This document shows, piece after piece, positions 15,935 through 24,761 of a stretch of 64,000 nt of DNA. Source of the stretch: Nocardioides baculatus. Lineage in GTDB: Bacteria > Actinomycetota > Actinomycetes > Propionibacteriales > Nocardioidaceae. A program made the position numbers and the translations under genes. The notes beneath the pieces are model-generated. The model saw only the letters and a program-made list of their open reading frames with translations. It was not told the origin of the DNA and ran no database searches. The stretch's first letter is position 1. Every line of letters starts with the position of its first letter. Where the stretch lies: the NCBI RefSeq assembly GCF_016735675.1, contig NZ_JAERSG010000004.1, positions 186,001-250,000 of the forward strand. The letters run 5' to 3'.

Positions 15935-17619
15935 CCCAGCGAGACGGCCGGCAGGGCGAACCACCGCAGGTCGTCGAAGTCGGCGCCGAGGTGGGCGGTG
16001 TCCGACCAGTCCGGAGGCGACGCGGCGGCCATGATCGCGCGGCCCTCGTCGAGGTGCTCCCGGAGCACCGAGACGGGGGCCGTCGTCGCGTGCGTCGGCC
16101 ACTGCATGCTGCCGTCGTCGGCGTACGTCACGTGGGCCAGGCGCATCGGCGGCTCGACCGCCCCGGTGCGGTGGTGCCACAGCCCGGTCGTCGCGTCGAA
16201 GCGGTAGTCACCGAGCAGCCGCCACCCCTCGCGGGCGACGAGCCGGACGGCCTCGACGACGTAGGTGAACACCTCCTCGTCGACGAAGTAGTTGAAGTTC
16301 ACCCGCACCCAGCCGGGCTTGATGCCCTCGCACCCGGTCGCGATCTGCGCCTCGAACTGGTGGCTGCGGTCGAGGTCGATGTCGAGCAGCCGGTGGCCGT
16401 AGGGACCGGCGCAGGAGCAGCCGCCGCGGGTCTGGATGCCGAAGAGGTCGTTGAGCAGCGCGACCACGTAGTTGTGGTGGAGGTAGCTGCCGTCGGGCGC
16501 CTTCACCACGAAGGACACGATCGAGAGCCGCTGCGAGTCGAGGTTGCCGAGGATCTGGATCGTCGGCTCGGCCACCCACGCCTCGACGGCGCGGTGGAGC
16601 ATCTCCTCCTCGTGGGCCTGGATCGTCTCGACGCCGACCGCCTGCTTGAGCTGGAAGACCAGCCCAGCGCGGATCGACTCGACGATCGCCGGGGTGCCGC
16701 CCTCCTCACGGTGGGCCTTGTCGTCGAGGTAGCGGTGCTCCGTCGGGTTGACGTACATGACCGTGCCGCCACCGGGCACGACCGGCACCCGGTTGACCAT
16801 CAGCTCCTTGCGCACGACGAGCACGCCGGGGGTGCCGGGGCCGCCGATGAACTTGTGGGGGCTGATGAAGATCGCGTCCTTGCGGGAGCTGCCGGGGCCG
16901 TACATCTCGATGTCGACGTAGGGCGCGCACGCGGCGAAGTCCCAGAAGCTCAGGGCACCGTGCTCGTGCAGCAGGTCGGCGACGCCCTCGGTGTCGGTGA
17001 CGATGCCGGTGACGTTGGAGGCGGCCGAGAAGGAGCCGATCTTGAGCGGGCGGTCGGCGTGGCGCTCGAGCTCCTCGCGGAGGTGGTCGAGGGAGACCCG
17101 GCCGTCGGCGTCCTCGTGGATGGTCACGACGTCGGCGATCGTCTCGCGCCAGCTGACCTCGTTGGAGTGGTGCTCGAAGGGGCCGATGAAGACGGCCGGC
17201 CGCTCCTCCATGGGGATCGCCGAGCTCAGGTCGTAGCGGTCGTCGAGGCCGGCCGGGACCCGCAGGCCGAGGATGCCGATGAGCTTGTCGATCGCGGCGG
17301 TGCTGCCCGACCCGCAGAACACGACGACGGTCTCGTCGTCCCCGCCGACCGCGTCGCGGATGATCCGGCGCGCGTCCTCGCGCAGCCGCGTGGTCTGGAG
17401 CCCGGTGCCGCTCGCCTCGGTGTGCGTGTTGGCGTAGGCCGGCAGCACCTCGTGGCGGATGAAGTCCTCGATGAAGCTCAGGCTGCGTCCCGACGCGGTG
17501 TAGTCGGCGTACGTCACCCGGCGCGGGCCGTAGGGGCCGTGCATGACCTGGTCGTCACCGATCACGGACGCGCGGATCTGCTCGAGGAGGGCGGTCGAGG
17601 CGGGGGTGTCGCGTGTCAC
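15931..17619 (-). CDS. Class V aminotransferase / cysteine desulfurase-like PLP enzyme
   Basis: A 562-residue fold-type I PLP enzyme related to NifS/SufS. It has an N-terminal YADYTASGRSLSFIEDFI stretch, VVFCGSGSTAAIDKL (cofactor phosphate loop), FSAASNVTGIVTD, and the Schiff-base lysine in ISPHKFIGGPGTPG near residue 255. A later GGCSCAGPYGH (about 405) holds cysteines where desulfurases have their loop Cys. It is longer than SufS (about 410 residues), with an extra C-terminal 120 residues, so it may be a distinct subfamily; I cannot name the substrate. GTG start at 17619. No Suf or Isc partner lies nearby. Its stop is shared with the convergent gene through CTAG. Confidence 0.85.
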   Translation of the reverse strand: MTRDTPASTALLEQIRASVIGDDQVMHGPYGPRRVTYADYTASGRSLSFIEDFIRHEVLPAYANTHTEASGTGLQTTRLREDARRIIRDAVGGDDETVVVFCGSGSTAAIDKLIGILGLRVPAGLDDRYDLSSAIPMEERPAVFIGPFEHHSNEVSWRETIADVVTIHEDADGRVSLDHLREELERHADRPLKIGSFSAASNVTGIVTDTEGVADLLHEHGALSFWDFAACAPYVDIEMYGPGSSRKDAIFISPHKFIGGPGTPGVLVVRKELMVNRVPVVPGGGTVMYVNPTEHRYLDDKAHREEGGTPAIVESIRAGLVFQLKQAVGVETIQAHEEEMLHRAVEAWVAEPTIQILGNLDSQRLSIVSFVVKAPDGSYLHHNYVVALLNDLFGIQTRGGCSCAGPYGHRLLDIDLDRSHQFEAQIATGCEGIKPGWVRVNFNYFVDEEVFTYVVEAVRLVAREGWRLLGDYRFDATTGLWHHRTGAVEPPMRLAHVTYADDGSMQWPTHATTAPVSVLREHLDEGRAIMAAASPPDWSDTAHLGADFDDLRWFALPAVSLG

Positions 17620-17743
17620 GACCCGAGGGTACGCCGGTGCAAGGCCGTGCCTGTCACCCTGCGCGGGGCACCGAGGTCTTACGGATCGGTGACGACATGC
17701 CTGGCGGACCGTGGACCGAGGTGCGGGATGGGACCATGGAGTC

Positions 17744-18331
17744 ATGTCCCGCCTCGTGACCATCGCCGCCGCGACGCTCGGGTTGCTCCTCGCAGGATGC
17801 GCCGACAGTGGTGCCGACGGTGCCGGCGGTACCGACGTCGCGCAGGAGCCGGTGTCGTCCCGGTCCACCGCCGTCGACGCCACCGAGCCCGCGCCCGACG
17901 ACCGGAGCACGGACCAGGCCGGGGGCACGGTGCCGGCGACCCTCGACTTCACCGGCACCACGGTCTCCGGTGAGAGCTTCGACGGCGCGTCGCTCGCGGG
18001 ACGGCCGACCCTCCTGTGGTTCTGGGCGCCCTGGTGCCCGACCTGCCGGGGACAGATCCCGCAGGTCGAGGGCATCGCCGCGGACCATGCCGGCGAGATC
18101 AACGTCATCGGCATCGGCTCCCTCGACAGCGCCGAGGCGATCGCGGGCTTCGCCGGGGACGTCGACGACGTCGTGCACCTCGAGGACGTCGACGGCGAGC
18201 TCTGGAAGCGGTTCGGCGTCACCGAGCAGTCCTCCTTCGTGCTCCTCGACGCCGACGGGACGGTGGTGTTCGAGGCTGGTTACGGCGGCACCGACGACCT
18301 GGACGCACAGGTCGACGACGTCCTCGGCTGA
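17744..18331 (+). CDS. TlpA/ResA-type thioredoxin lipoprotein
   Basis: A 195-residue exported thiol-disulfide protein. A lipobox LLAGC gives lipid attachment at C19; a Ser/Thr/Asp-rich linker follows to about 60; then a thioredoxin-like domain with the redox motif WCPTC (C98, C101) in LWFWAPWCPTCRGQIPQVEG and the cis-Pro loop region EQSSFVLLDADG. It probably receives electrons from the CcdA-like membrane protein encoded 3 bp downstream and reduces exported thiols. The longer in-frame start at 17711 lacks a proper signal peptide, so 17744 was chosen. Confidence 0.9.
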   Translation: MSRLVTIAAATLGLLLAGCADSGADGAGGTDVAQEPVSSRSTAVDATEPAPDDRSTDQAGGTVPATLDFTGTTVSGESFDGASLAGRPTLLWFWAPWCPTCRGQIPQVEGIAADHAGEINVIGIGSLDSAEAIAGFAGDVDDVVHLEDVDGELWKRFGVTEQSSFVLLDADGTVVFEAGYGGTDDLDAQVDDVLG

Positions 18332-18334
18332 CGC

Positions 18335-19102
18335 GTGTCCGAGTCACTCGCACTGGCGATCGCGGCCGGAATGCTCGCAGCCGTGAACCCGTGCGGCTTC
18401 GCGCTGCTGCCCGCCTACCTCTCGGTCCTGGTGATCGGCGACGACTCGCCCGGCACGGCCCGCGCGGTCGGTCGGGCGCTGGCCCTGACCGCCTGGATGA
18501 CGGTGGGGTTCATCGCCGTCTTCGGCGTCTTCGGGCTCGTCATCTCGCCGGTCGCCTCCCAGGTGCAGCAGTACCTGCCCTGGTTCACCGTGGGCTTCGG
18601 TGTCCTGGTGGCGGCCGCCGGCCTGTGGCTGGTCGCGGGTCGTGGGCTGCCGACGCTGCGACTCGGCCGGTCGGGTGGCAAGGCGGTGACCCGTTCCGCG
18701 CCGGCCATGGTGGGCTTCGGCGCGTCCTACGCCACCGCCTCGCTGACCTGCTCCATCGCACCGTTCCTCGCCCTGGTCGTCACCAGCTTCCGGGCCGGGT
18801 CGACCGCCGAGGGGGCTGTCCTCTACGTGGCCTACGGGGTGGGGATGGGTCTGCTCGTCGGGGTGGCCGCCGTGGCCGTCGCGCTCGCCCGACGGGGACT
18901 CGTCACACGCATGCGCCGCACCGGACGGTGGGTGCCCCGCGTCGGCGGCCTGCTCCTGCTCGTCGTCGGCGCCTACGTCGCGTGGTACGGCGCCTGGGAG
19001 CTGCGGGTGCTCGGCGGCAGCGACCCCGCTGACCCGGTCATCGAGGCCGCAGCCCGGATCCAGCGGACCCTCGCCGACTGGGTCAGGGCGCTGGCCCCCT
19101 AG
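18335..19102 (+). CDS. CcdA/DsbD-like transmembrane electron carrier
   Basis: A 255-residue six-helix protein of the CcdA/DsbD transmembrane family. Two membrane cysteines are positioned as in the family: LAAVNPCGFALLPAYL near residue 20 and ATASLTCSIAPFLAL near 137. It moves reducing equivalents from cytoplasmic thioredoxin across the membrane. It starts at GTG 3 bp after the thioredoxin lipoprotein stop, so the two form a functional pair. No cytochrome c maturation genes are close, which suggests a general extracytoplasmic thiol-reduction role. Confidence 0.9.
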   Translation: MSESLALAIAAGMLAAVNPCGFALLPAYLSVLVIGDDSPGTARAVGRALALTAWMTVGFIAVFGVFGLVISPVASQVQQYLPWFTVGFGVLVAAAGLWLVAGRGLPTLRLGRSGGKAVTRSAPAMVGFGASYATASLTCSIAPFLALVVTSFRAGSTAEGAVLYVAYGVGMGLLVGVAAVAVALARRGLVTRMRRTGRWVPRVGGLLLLVVGAYVAWYGAWELRVLGGSDPADPVIEAAARIQRTLADWVRALAP

Positions 19103-20113
19103 TCACCGTTCGCACAGGACCGCCAGCGCTTCCTCGGGATGGTCGGTGATGACCGCGTCGACGCCGGCCGCAAGCAGGGCGCGGACGTGACCGGCCATGT
19201 CGCCGAGGGCGTCGGGGGCCGCGCCGTGGCGGAGGTTGCTCGGCAGGAAGCGGTTCTCTCCGCGGACCGTCCACACGTGCACCGTGAGGCCGAGCCGGTG
19301 CGCGTCACGGACCACGGTGGACGGCAGCCCGATCGCTCCCCCGGCGTCGCGCGGCAGCACCAGCGAGGCGTGCGGCCCGATCCCGTCGGCGTACTCGTCG
19401 ACGCCCTCGAGGCCCTCGGGCGTCAGCATCCCGCGCTGCGCGAGCTCGACGAGCTGGACGATCGGCAGCCGGGTGCGCCCGGCGAGGCGGCGCAGGATCC
19501 CTGGCTCGAACGACATGAGGACCACGCGCGCCCACGGGTGGTCGAGGCCGTGGCGGGCCAGGAGCCGCAGCAGCGACACGTCGAGCGGCAGCCCGATCGC
19601 GTCGTGGTGCGCGGCGTGCTTGAGCTCGAGCAGCAGTCCGACCGGGCGGCCGCGGCGTACGGACTCGGCGCCGACCATCGCCAGCACCTCGGTCAGCGTC
19701 GGCACCCCCTCCGCACCGTCGTACGCCGTGTTGGCGGGCCGGGTGCCCGGCATCCGCTCGCGGGCGGCGAGCGTCTTGAGCTCGGCGAGGGTGAGGTCCT
19801 GGGCGAACCAGCCCTCCTGCGCGACGCCGTCGACGACGAGACTGCGGCGCAGGTGGGCGAGCTCGGGGCGCGACGCCACGTCGGTCGTCGCGCTGAGCTC
19901 GAGGTCGTGACGGGCGACCAGCACCCCGTCGCGGGTGGCGACGAGGTCGAGCTCGATGTCGTCGACCCCCATCCGGATGGCGGTCCGGTAGGCGTCGAGG
20001 GTGTGCTCGGGACGATGACCGCTGGCGCCGCGGTGCGCGACCACGGCGGGCGTGAGGACCAACGACGGGGTCCGGCTCCACTGCCTCGGGGCCGCCTCGC
20101 GAGTCACCGTCAC
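19103..20113 (-). CDS. Glycerophosphodiester phosphodiesterase
   Basis: A 336-residue GDPD-family enzyme hydrolysing glycerophosphodiesters to glycerol-3-phosphate and an alcohol. The TIM-barrel signatures are present: VVAHRGASGHRPEHTLDAY, the metal-binding DDIELDLVATRDGVLVARHD, and LLLELKHAAH, followed by the C-terminal VHVWTVRGENRF and GVDAVITDHPEEAL. It lacks an obvious signal peptide, so it is probably cytoplasmic. GTG at 20113 was chosen; an ATG at 20170 would overlap the divergent YbaK gene. It ends exactly where the convergent CcdA-like gene ends. Confidence 0.92.
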   Translation of the reverse strand: MTVTREAAPRQWSRTPSLVLTPAVVAHRGASGHRPEHTLDAYRTAIRMGVDDIELDLVATRDGVLVARHDLELSATTDVASRPELAHLRRSLVVDGVAQEGWFAQDLTLAELKTLAARERMPGTRPANTAYDGAEGVPTLTEVLAMVGAESVRRGRPVGLLLELKHAAHHDAIGLPLDVSLLRLLARHGLDHPWARVVLMSFEPGILRRLAGRTRLPIVQLVELAQRGMLTPEGLEGVDEYADGIGPHASLVLPRDAGGAIGLPSTVVRDAHRLGLTVHVWTVRGENRFLPSNLRHGAAPDALGDMAGHVRALLAAGVDAVITDHPEEALAVLCER

Positions 20114-20161
20114 GACACGACCGTGCACCCCTCGGTGAACGGCAGGGTGACGCGGACGTGA

Positions 20162-20722
20162 ATGCCGCATGATGTCGGCGTGACGCTCCCGAGCTTTCCG
20201 TCCCTGACCTCGCTCCCGGCCGCTGAGCACCCCGACCTGGTGGCGGAGCCCGTGGCGGCGGCGCTGGCCGGCTGGTCCGGCGCCGCTGAGGTCGCCGTCG
20301 TGGACATCGACCCCGACCTCGCCGACACCGCGGCGATGAGCGAGGCCTACGACATCCCGATGACCGCCGGCGGCAACTGCGTCATCGTGTCCGGCGCCCG
20401 TGCCGGCGACGAGCGGATCGCGGCCTGCGTGGTGCGCGCCGACACCCGCGCCGACGTCAACACGCTCGTCCGCAAGCTGCTCGACGTCCGCAAGTGCTCC
20501 TTCCTGCCGATGGACCGCGCGGTCGAGGAGACCGGGATGGAGTACGGCGGCATCACCCCGCTCGGCCTGCCGTCGGGCTGGCGGATCCTGGTCCACGACG
20601 CCCTGCTCGACGAGCCGGTCGTCGTGATCGGCAGCGGCGTACGACGCTCCAAGCTGCTCGTCCCCGGCCGGCTGCTCGCCGACCTGCCGGGAGCCGAGGT
20701 CGTGGAGGGGCTGGGTCGCTGA
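20162..20722 (+). CDS. YbaK/EbsC-type aminoacyl-tRNA deacylase domain protein
   Basis: A 186-residue protein of the YbaK/ProX editing family, which hydrolyses mischarged aminoacyl-tRNAs in trans. The family core is seen in GNCVIVSGARAGDERIAACV, RKLLDVRKCSFLPMDRAVEETG and EYGGITPLGLPSGWRILVHDALL, where the Lys and Gly-rich loop form the editing pocket. The exact substrate cannot be told. The start may be the ATG at 20162 or the GTG at 20180 (VTLPSFPSL). It is divergent from the GDPD gene. Confidence 0.8.
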   Translation: MPHDVGVTLPSFPSLTSLPAAEHPDLVAEPVAAALAGWSGAAEVAVVDIDPDLADTAAMSEAYDIPMTAGGNCVIVSGARAGDERIAACVVRADTRADVNTLVRKLLDVRKCSFLPMDRAVEETGMEYGGITPLGLPSGWRILVHDALLDEPVVVIGSGVRRSKLLVPGRLLADLPGAEVVEGLGR

Positions 20723-20779
20723 CCCGGGCCGAGTAGCCGTTCTCATGCGGCGGACGCCGACCGCCGTCATCATCGCCGC

Positions 20780-22324
20780 ATGAGGTGGTCCTCGCGGGTG
20801 CTGCGCCTGCTCGGCTTCCGGTGGGTGTTCCCCGTCGGCACGATGGCTGTGCCGTGGCACCCGGCGCTCCTGCCCCTGGTGCTCGCCTCGTTGGTCGTGT
20901 GGACGGTCGCGCGGGTCGTGGGCCTCGCCGTCGGGACCGACGGTGGTGTCGGCGGCTCCGTGATCGGCCTCTCGGTCGGGTTCGTCCTGGTCGGCATGCT
21001 GCTGTCGGTGCCGGTGCTGGCGTGGGTCGTCCTGGCGCTCGGCGGCCGGCTGGTGCAGGCCCTGCTCGCTCTGGCCGCGATGCTCCTCGTCGCGATGTCG
21101 GTCGCGGCGGGCGGGGACCCGCGGTGGCTCGCGGTGCTCCCGACGGCGTACGTCGTGGTCTGGGCGGCGCAGGCGATCGGCGGTCGGATCGCGTTCGCCC
21201 GGCTGCGCAGGGCGGCCGGGTCCTTCGTGCCCGTCGACGTGCGGGGCCGAGCCGTCGTGCTGCCGTCCGACCTGGAGTCGGGCACCGTCCGCGACGTGCT
21301 CGTCCGCGGTGCGGCGGGCGCGGTGTGGCAGAGGAGCTGGCAGGCGGGCGACGGAGGCACCGGGCGGGTGCTGGTCACGACCGAGCAGGCGGCGCAGCTG
21401 CGCGAGGCCGCGAGGCACGCCCTCCCCGGCGACACCGCCCTCGAGGAGGTCGAGGGCGGCACCGTGCTGTCGTGGACGGGCGCCCTGCCGGACGACGCCG
21501 TCGTGTTCGACGTGGCCCGTCGGCCGGACCCCGCCGGGCTGCTCGGCCGCGACCTCTGGCACGTGGGGGTCGAGGGACGTTCAGTGGTCACCGGTTCGGC
21601 GCGCGTGGTGCTCCCGGTGCCCCTCCTCAACGCGTTCCACTGGGTCTCACTGACCTCGCGCAACGAGTGGGTCGTCGGGTTCGGTCGCGGACGCCCCCGG
21701 AAGGTCGGCCCGGACCGGCGGGCCGTGCACCACCTCGTCGCCGACGGCGGGTCCGTCGACCCGGTCGTCTCGCCCGACACGCTCGCCGCGCTCGACCGGG
21801 CGTGGCACGACGTGGCCGACCGGGACGCCGACGTCGAGCAGCTGCGGGCAGCGGCCCTCCGCGGGACGGTCGACCGCTCCGCACACGAGCGGGCCCTGGC
21901 CGAGCTCCGCCGCGGCGGGGCGATGCTCCTAAGCGCAGATGCCGCGGACGTGCTGGCGACCTGGCTCACGAAGGCCCGGGACGGCCGCGACCAGCAGCAA
22001 CCGGCCACGATCGCGCGCCTCCTTCAGACCGTGCCGGACGCCGCGATCGTGGACGCCGGCGATCGGCTCGTCGACGCCCTCAACAGCCGGAAGCTGGCGC
22101 TCCGCTGGGAGCTCACGCCGGACCTCGACGTCACTCCCCTCCCCCGCGACATGTACCGCTTCGGCAACCACGGCGGCTTCGGGCTGGCCTTCGACCGGCC
22201 GGAGCTCTACGTCCGTGTCGGCGACCTCGTGCCGGACCTGCGCCCGCTCGTCGCCGAGCTGGACCGCGAGATGGCGCTCGGCGACGACGTCAGACTGGCG
22301 CTGGCTCGCTGGAATGGATCGTGA
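20780..22324 (+). CDS. Uncharacterised membrane protein with large cytoplasmic region
   Basis: A 514-residue protein I do not recognise. Four hydrophobic segments fill about residues 20-135 (LLPLVLASLVVWTVARVVGL; IGLSVGFVLVGMLLSVPVLA; LVQALLALAAMLLVAMSV; AVLPTAYVVVWAAQAI). The remaining 380 residues are soluble, with a beta-rich part (GRAVVLPSDLESGTV...SWTGALPDDAVVFDVARRPD) and a more helical end. No nucleotide-binding, protease or transferase motif is evident. The downstream hydrolase ATG overlaps its last 11 bases, so the two are co-translated. Confidence 0.75.
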   Translation: MRWSSRVLRLLGFRWVFPVGTMAVPWHPALLPLVLASLVVWTVARVVGLAVGTDGGVGGSVIGLSVGFVLVGMLLSVPVLAWVVLALGGRLVQALLALAAMLLVAMSVAAGGDPRWLAVLPTAYVVVWAAQAIGGRIAFARLRRAAGSFVPVDVRGRAVVLPSDLESGTVRDVLVRGAAGAVWQRSWQAGDGGTGRVLVTTEQAAQLREAARHALPGDTALEEVEGGTVLSWTGALPDDAVVFDVARRPDPAGLLGRDLWHVGVEGRSVVTGSARVVLPVPLLNAFHWVSLTSRNEWVVGFGRGRPRKVGPDRRAVHHLVADGGSVDPVVSPDTLAALDRAWHDVADRDADVEQLRAAALRGTVDRSAHERALAELRRGGAMLLSADAADVLATWLTKARDGRDQQQPATIARLLQTVPDAAIVDAGDRLVDALNSRKLALRWELTPDLDVTPLPRDMYRFGNHGGFGLAFDRPELYVRVGDLVPDLRPLVAELDREMALGDDVRLALARWNGS

Positions 22325-22961
22325 CACCCGCGGGTACGAGCCGCAGACCATGCCGAGCCCACGCCTGATCCCCGTCCGTACGCCTGCCTCGCCCGAGGGA
22401 GTGGTCGTCGTGCTCCACGGCGGCGCCAGCCGTGGCGAGCAGGTGGGGGTCAGCCCCGCCCAGCTGTCGGTGCTCCGGATGGTTCCCGTGGCACGGCGGA
22501 TCGCCCGGGCCGGCCGGTCCCGGCTCGCCGTGCACCGGCTCCTCAACTCGCACCGCGGCTGGGACACCACGACCACGCCGGTGACGGACGCTCGCTGGGC
22601 GATCGAGCAGGTCCGCGACCGGCACGGCGACCTGCCGGTCGCGCTCGTCGGCCACTCGCTGGGCGGCCGGGCCGCGCTGCTCGCGGGCGACGACCCGCAC
22701 GTGCGCTGCGTGGTCGCGCTCAACCCGTGGGTGCTGCCGAGCGACCGCGTGGACCTGCGTGGTCGTCGCGTGCTGGTCGTGCACGGCACGGACGACCGGA
22801 TCGCCTCGCCCGCACGCTCGGCCGACTTCGTGCGCCGCCTCCCGTCGGGGACCGAGGTCGAGCAGGTCTCCATCGAGGGTGGCAAGCACGCGATGCTGCG
22901 CCACGGGCGCGCGTTCGAGGAGTGGGCGGCCGACTTCGTGGTGTCCACGTTGCTCGGCTGA
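22314..22961 (+). CDS. Alpha/beta hydrolase (dienelactone hydrolase/esterase-like)
   Basis: A 215-residue alpha/beta-hydrolase fold protein. VVVVLHGGASRGE supplies the oxyanion HG turn, ALVGHSLGGRAALLAG holds the nucleophile Ser in a GHSLGG elbow, VVHGTDDRIAS the acidic residue, and EGGKHAMLRHG the catalytic His. The substrate is unknown. The ATG at 22314 overlaps the preceding membrane-protein gene by 11 bp; an internal ATG at 22350 (MPSPRLIPVRT) is the alternative start. A 14-bp tandem repeat begins at its stop codon. Confidence 0.85.
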   Translation: MDRDTRGYEPQTMPSPRLIPVRTPASPEGVVVVLHGGASRGEQVGVSPAQLSVLRMVPVARRIARAGRSRLAVHRLLNSHRGWDTTTTPVTDARWAIEQVRDRHGDLPVALVGHSLGGRAALLAGDDPHVRCVVALNPWVLPSDRVDLRGRRVLVVHGTDDRIASPARSADFVRRLPSGTEVEQVSIEGGKHAMLRHGRAFEEWAADFVVSTLLG

Positions 22962-23001
22962 CGGCGCCCGACCGACAGCGCCCGTCCGACAGCGCCCGTC
23001 C
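22960..23001 (+). repeat. 14-bp tandem repeat, three units
   Basis: GACAGCGCCCGTCC occurs twice exactly (22974-22987 and 22988-23001) and is preceded by a diverged unit GACGGCGCCCGACC (22960-22973). It lies between the hydrolase stop and the first ABC transporter gene. It is probably a slippage product. Copy number could vary between strains. Confidence 0.75.
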
Positions 23002-23045
23002 AAAAAGGATTCGTCGCGCGTCGGGGGCGAACCTAGGATCGGCCG

Positions 23046-24761
23046 GTGCGCAGCCTTCCCGTCCCCGACCCAGGCATCGCGGACCACCGCACTCCCGGAC
23101 GGTTCCTCTGGTGGATGGCGAAGGCCCAGTGGGTCACCCTGCTCGGCGGGATGTTCTTCGGCATCCTCTGGGGCAGTGCCCAGGCGGTGATGCCGGCCGT
23201 GCTCGGTCGCGCGATCGACCGGGGCGTCGCCGACAAGGACACCTCGCAGCTCGTCTACTGGACCGGCGTGATGCTCGCCGTCGGCCTCGTCCAGGCGATC
23301 AGCGGGATCATGCGCCACCGCTTCGCGGTCACCAACTGGCTCACCGCCGCCTACCGCACCGTCCAGCTGGTGAGCCGCCAGACGGTGCGCCTCGGCGGCA
23401 CCCTGCCGCGCAAGGTGTCGACCGGCGAGGTCGTCGCGATCGGCACCAGCGACCTCTCGCACCTGGGCAGCCTGATGGACGTGAGCGCCCGCTTCACCGG
23501 CTCCGTCGTCTCCTTCTTCCTCGTCGCGTTCCTGCTCCTGCGTACGTCGGTCACGCTCGGGCTCGTCGTGCTGATCGGCGTGCCGCTCCTGATGGTCGCC
23601 GTCGGCCCCCTGCTCAAGCCGCTGCAGACCCGCAGCGCCCACCAGCGCCAGCTCATGGGGGCGCTGTCCAACACCGCGAGCGACATCGTCGGCGGCCTCC
23701 GCGTGCTGCGCGGGATCGGCGGCGAGCAGGTCTTCCTCGAGCGCTACCGCCGGGAGTCACAGAGCACCCGCTCCGCCGGCGTGCAGGTGGCCCGGGTGCA
23801 GTCCGTGCTCGACGCCCTCCAGGTGCTGCTGCCCGGCATCTTCGTGGTCGTCGTGGTCTGGCTCGGGGCGCGCACCGCCGTCTCCGGCCAGATCTCGGCC
23901 GGCGAGCTGGTCGCGTTCTACGGCTACGCCGCCTTCCTGATGCTGCCCCTCCGCACGGCCACCGAGTTCGCCAACCGCTACATCCGCGCGCACGTCGCCG
24001 CGCGCCGGGTCTGCGTCGTGCTCGCCCTCGAGCCCGACGTCGAGGACCCCGCCTCGCCGCAGGCCCCGCCGCCGGTCGGCAGCGTGCTCGCCGACGCCCG
24101 CACCGGCCTGCGGGTCGAGCCCGGCCGGATGGTGGCGATCGTCAGCGACCAGCCCGACGACTCCGCCGAGCTCGCCGACCGCCTCGGCCTCTGCGCCGCA
24201 CCGGCGGACGACGACGTGACACTGGGCGGCGTACCCCTCACGGCGCTGGCGCGCGCCGAGGTCCGCCGCCGCATCGTCGTCTCCGACACGAGCAGCCAGC
24301 TCTTCAGCGGGCGGCTCGGCGCCGGTCTCGACGTCGGCGGTCGCGGCGGGGTCGACGCGGCGATGCACACGGCCTCCGCCGAGGACGTCCTCGAAGGCCT
24401 CACCGACGGCATCGACACCGTGGTCGCCGAGCGTGGGCGCACCTTCTCCGGCGGCCAGCGCCAGCGACTCGTGCTGGCCCGCGCCCTGACCACCGACCCC
24501 GAGATCCTCGTCCTGGTCGAGCCGACGTCGGCGGTCGACGCCCACACCGAGGCGCGCATCGCCTCGCGGCTGCGCGACCACCGCGCGGGCCGGACGACCG
24601 TCGTCACGACGGTGAGCCCGCTGCTGCTCGACGCGGTCGACGAGGTCGCCCTGCTCGTCGGCGGCCGCATCGTGGCGACCGGCACCCACGCCGAGCTGCT
24701 GGAGACCGACGCCGCCTACCGCGCGGTCGTCACGCGCGACGTGTCGGAGGTGGCCTCGTGA
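23046..24761 (+). CDS. ABC exporter half-transporter with degenerate ATP-binding motifs
   Basis: A 571-residue fused membrane/ATPase subunit. About six helices occupy residues 15-310, with an NBD after 340. The NBD is non-canonical: the Walker A position reads IVSDQPDDSAE (about 364-374) without the GxxGxGKS/T loop; the Q-loop position is VSDTSSQLF; Walker B reads ILVLVEPTS with V491 instead of Asp (E492 kept); the H-loop His is missing (VVTTVSPLL). The signature FSGGQRQRL (467-475) is intact. It therefore cannot form a normal ATP site on its own and needs the next gene product. GTG start; overlaps the next gene by 4 bp. Confidence 0.93.
   Translation: MRSLPVPDPGIADHRTPGRFLWWMAKAQWVTLLGGMFFGILWGSAQAVMPAVLGRAIDRGVADKDTSQLVYWTGVMLAVGLVQAISGIMRHRFAVTNWLTAAYRTVQLVSRQTVRLGGTLPRKVSTGEVVAIGTSDLSHLGSLMDVSARFTGSVVSFFLVAFLLLRTSVTLGLVVLIGVPLLMVAVGPLLKPLQTRSAHQRQLMGALSNTASDIVGGLRVLRGIGGEQVFLERYRRESQSTRSAGVQVARVQSVLDALQVLLPGIFVVVVVWLGARTAVSGQISAGELVAFYGYAAFLMLPLRTATEFANRYIRAHVAARRVCVVLALEPDVEDPASPQAPPPVGSVLADARTGLRVEPGRMVAIVSDQPDDSAELADRLGLCAAPADDDVTLGGVPLTALARAEVRRRIVVSDTSSQLFSGRLGAGLDVGGRGGVDAAMHTASAEDVLEGLTDGIDTVVAERGRTFSGGQRQRLVLARALTTDPEILVLVEPTSAVDAHTEARIASRLRDHRAGRTTVVTTVSPLLLDAVDEVALLVGGRIVATGTHAELLETDAAYRAVVTRDVSEVAS

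Noticed and set aside
22960-23001. A CRISPR-like repeat array
   Set aside because: The three 14-bp units are contiguous without spacers and one is diverged, so this is a simple tandem repeat.
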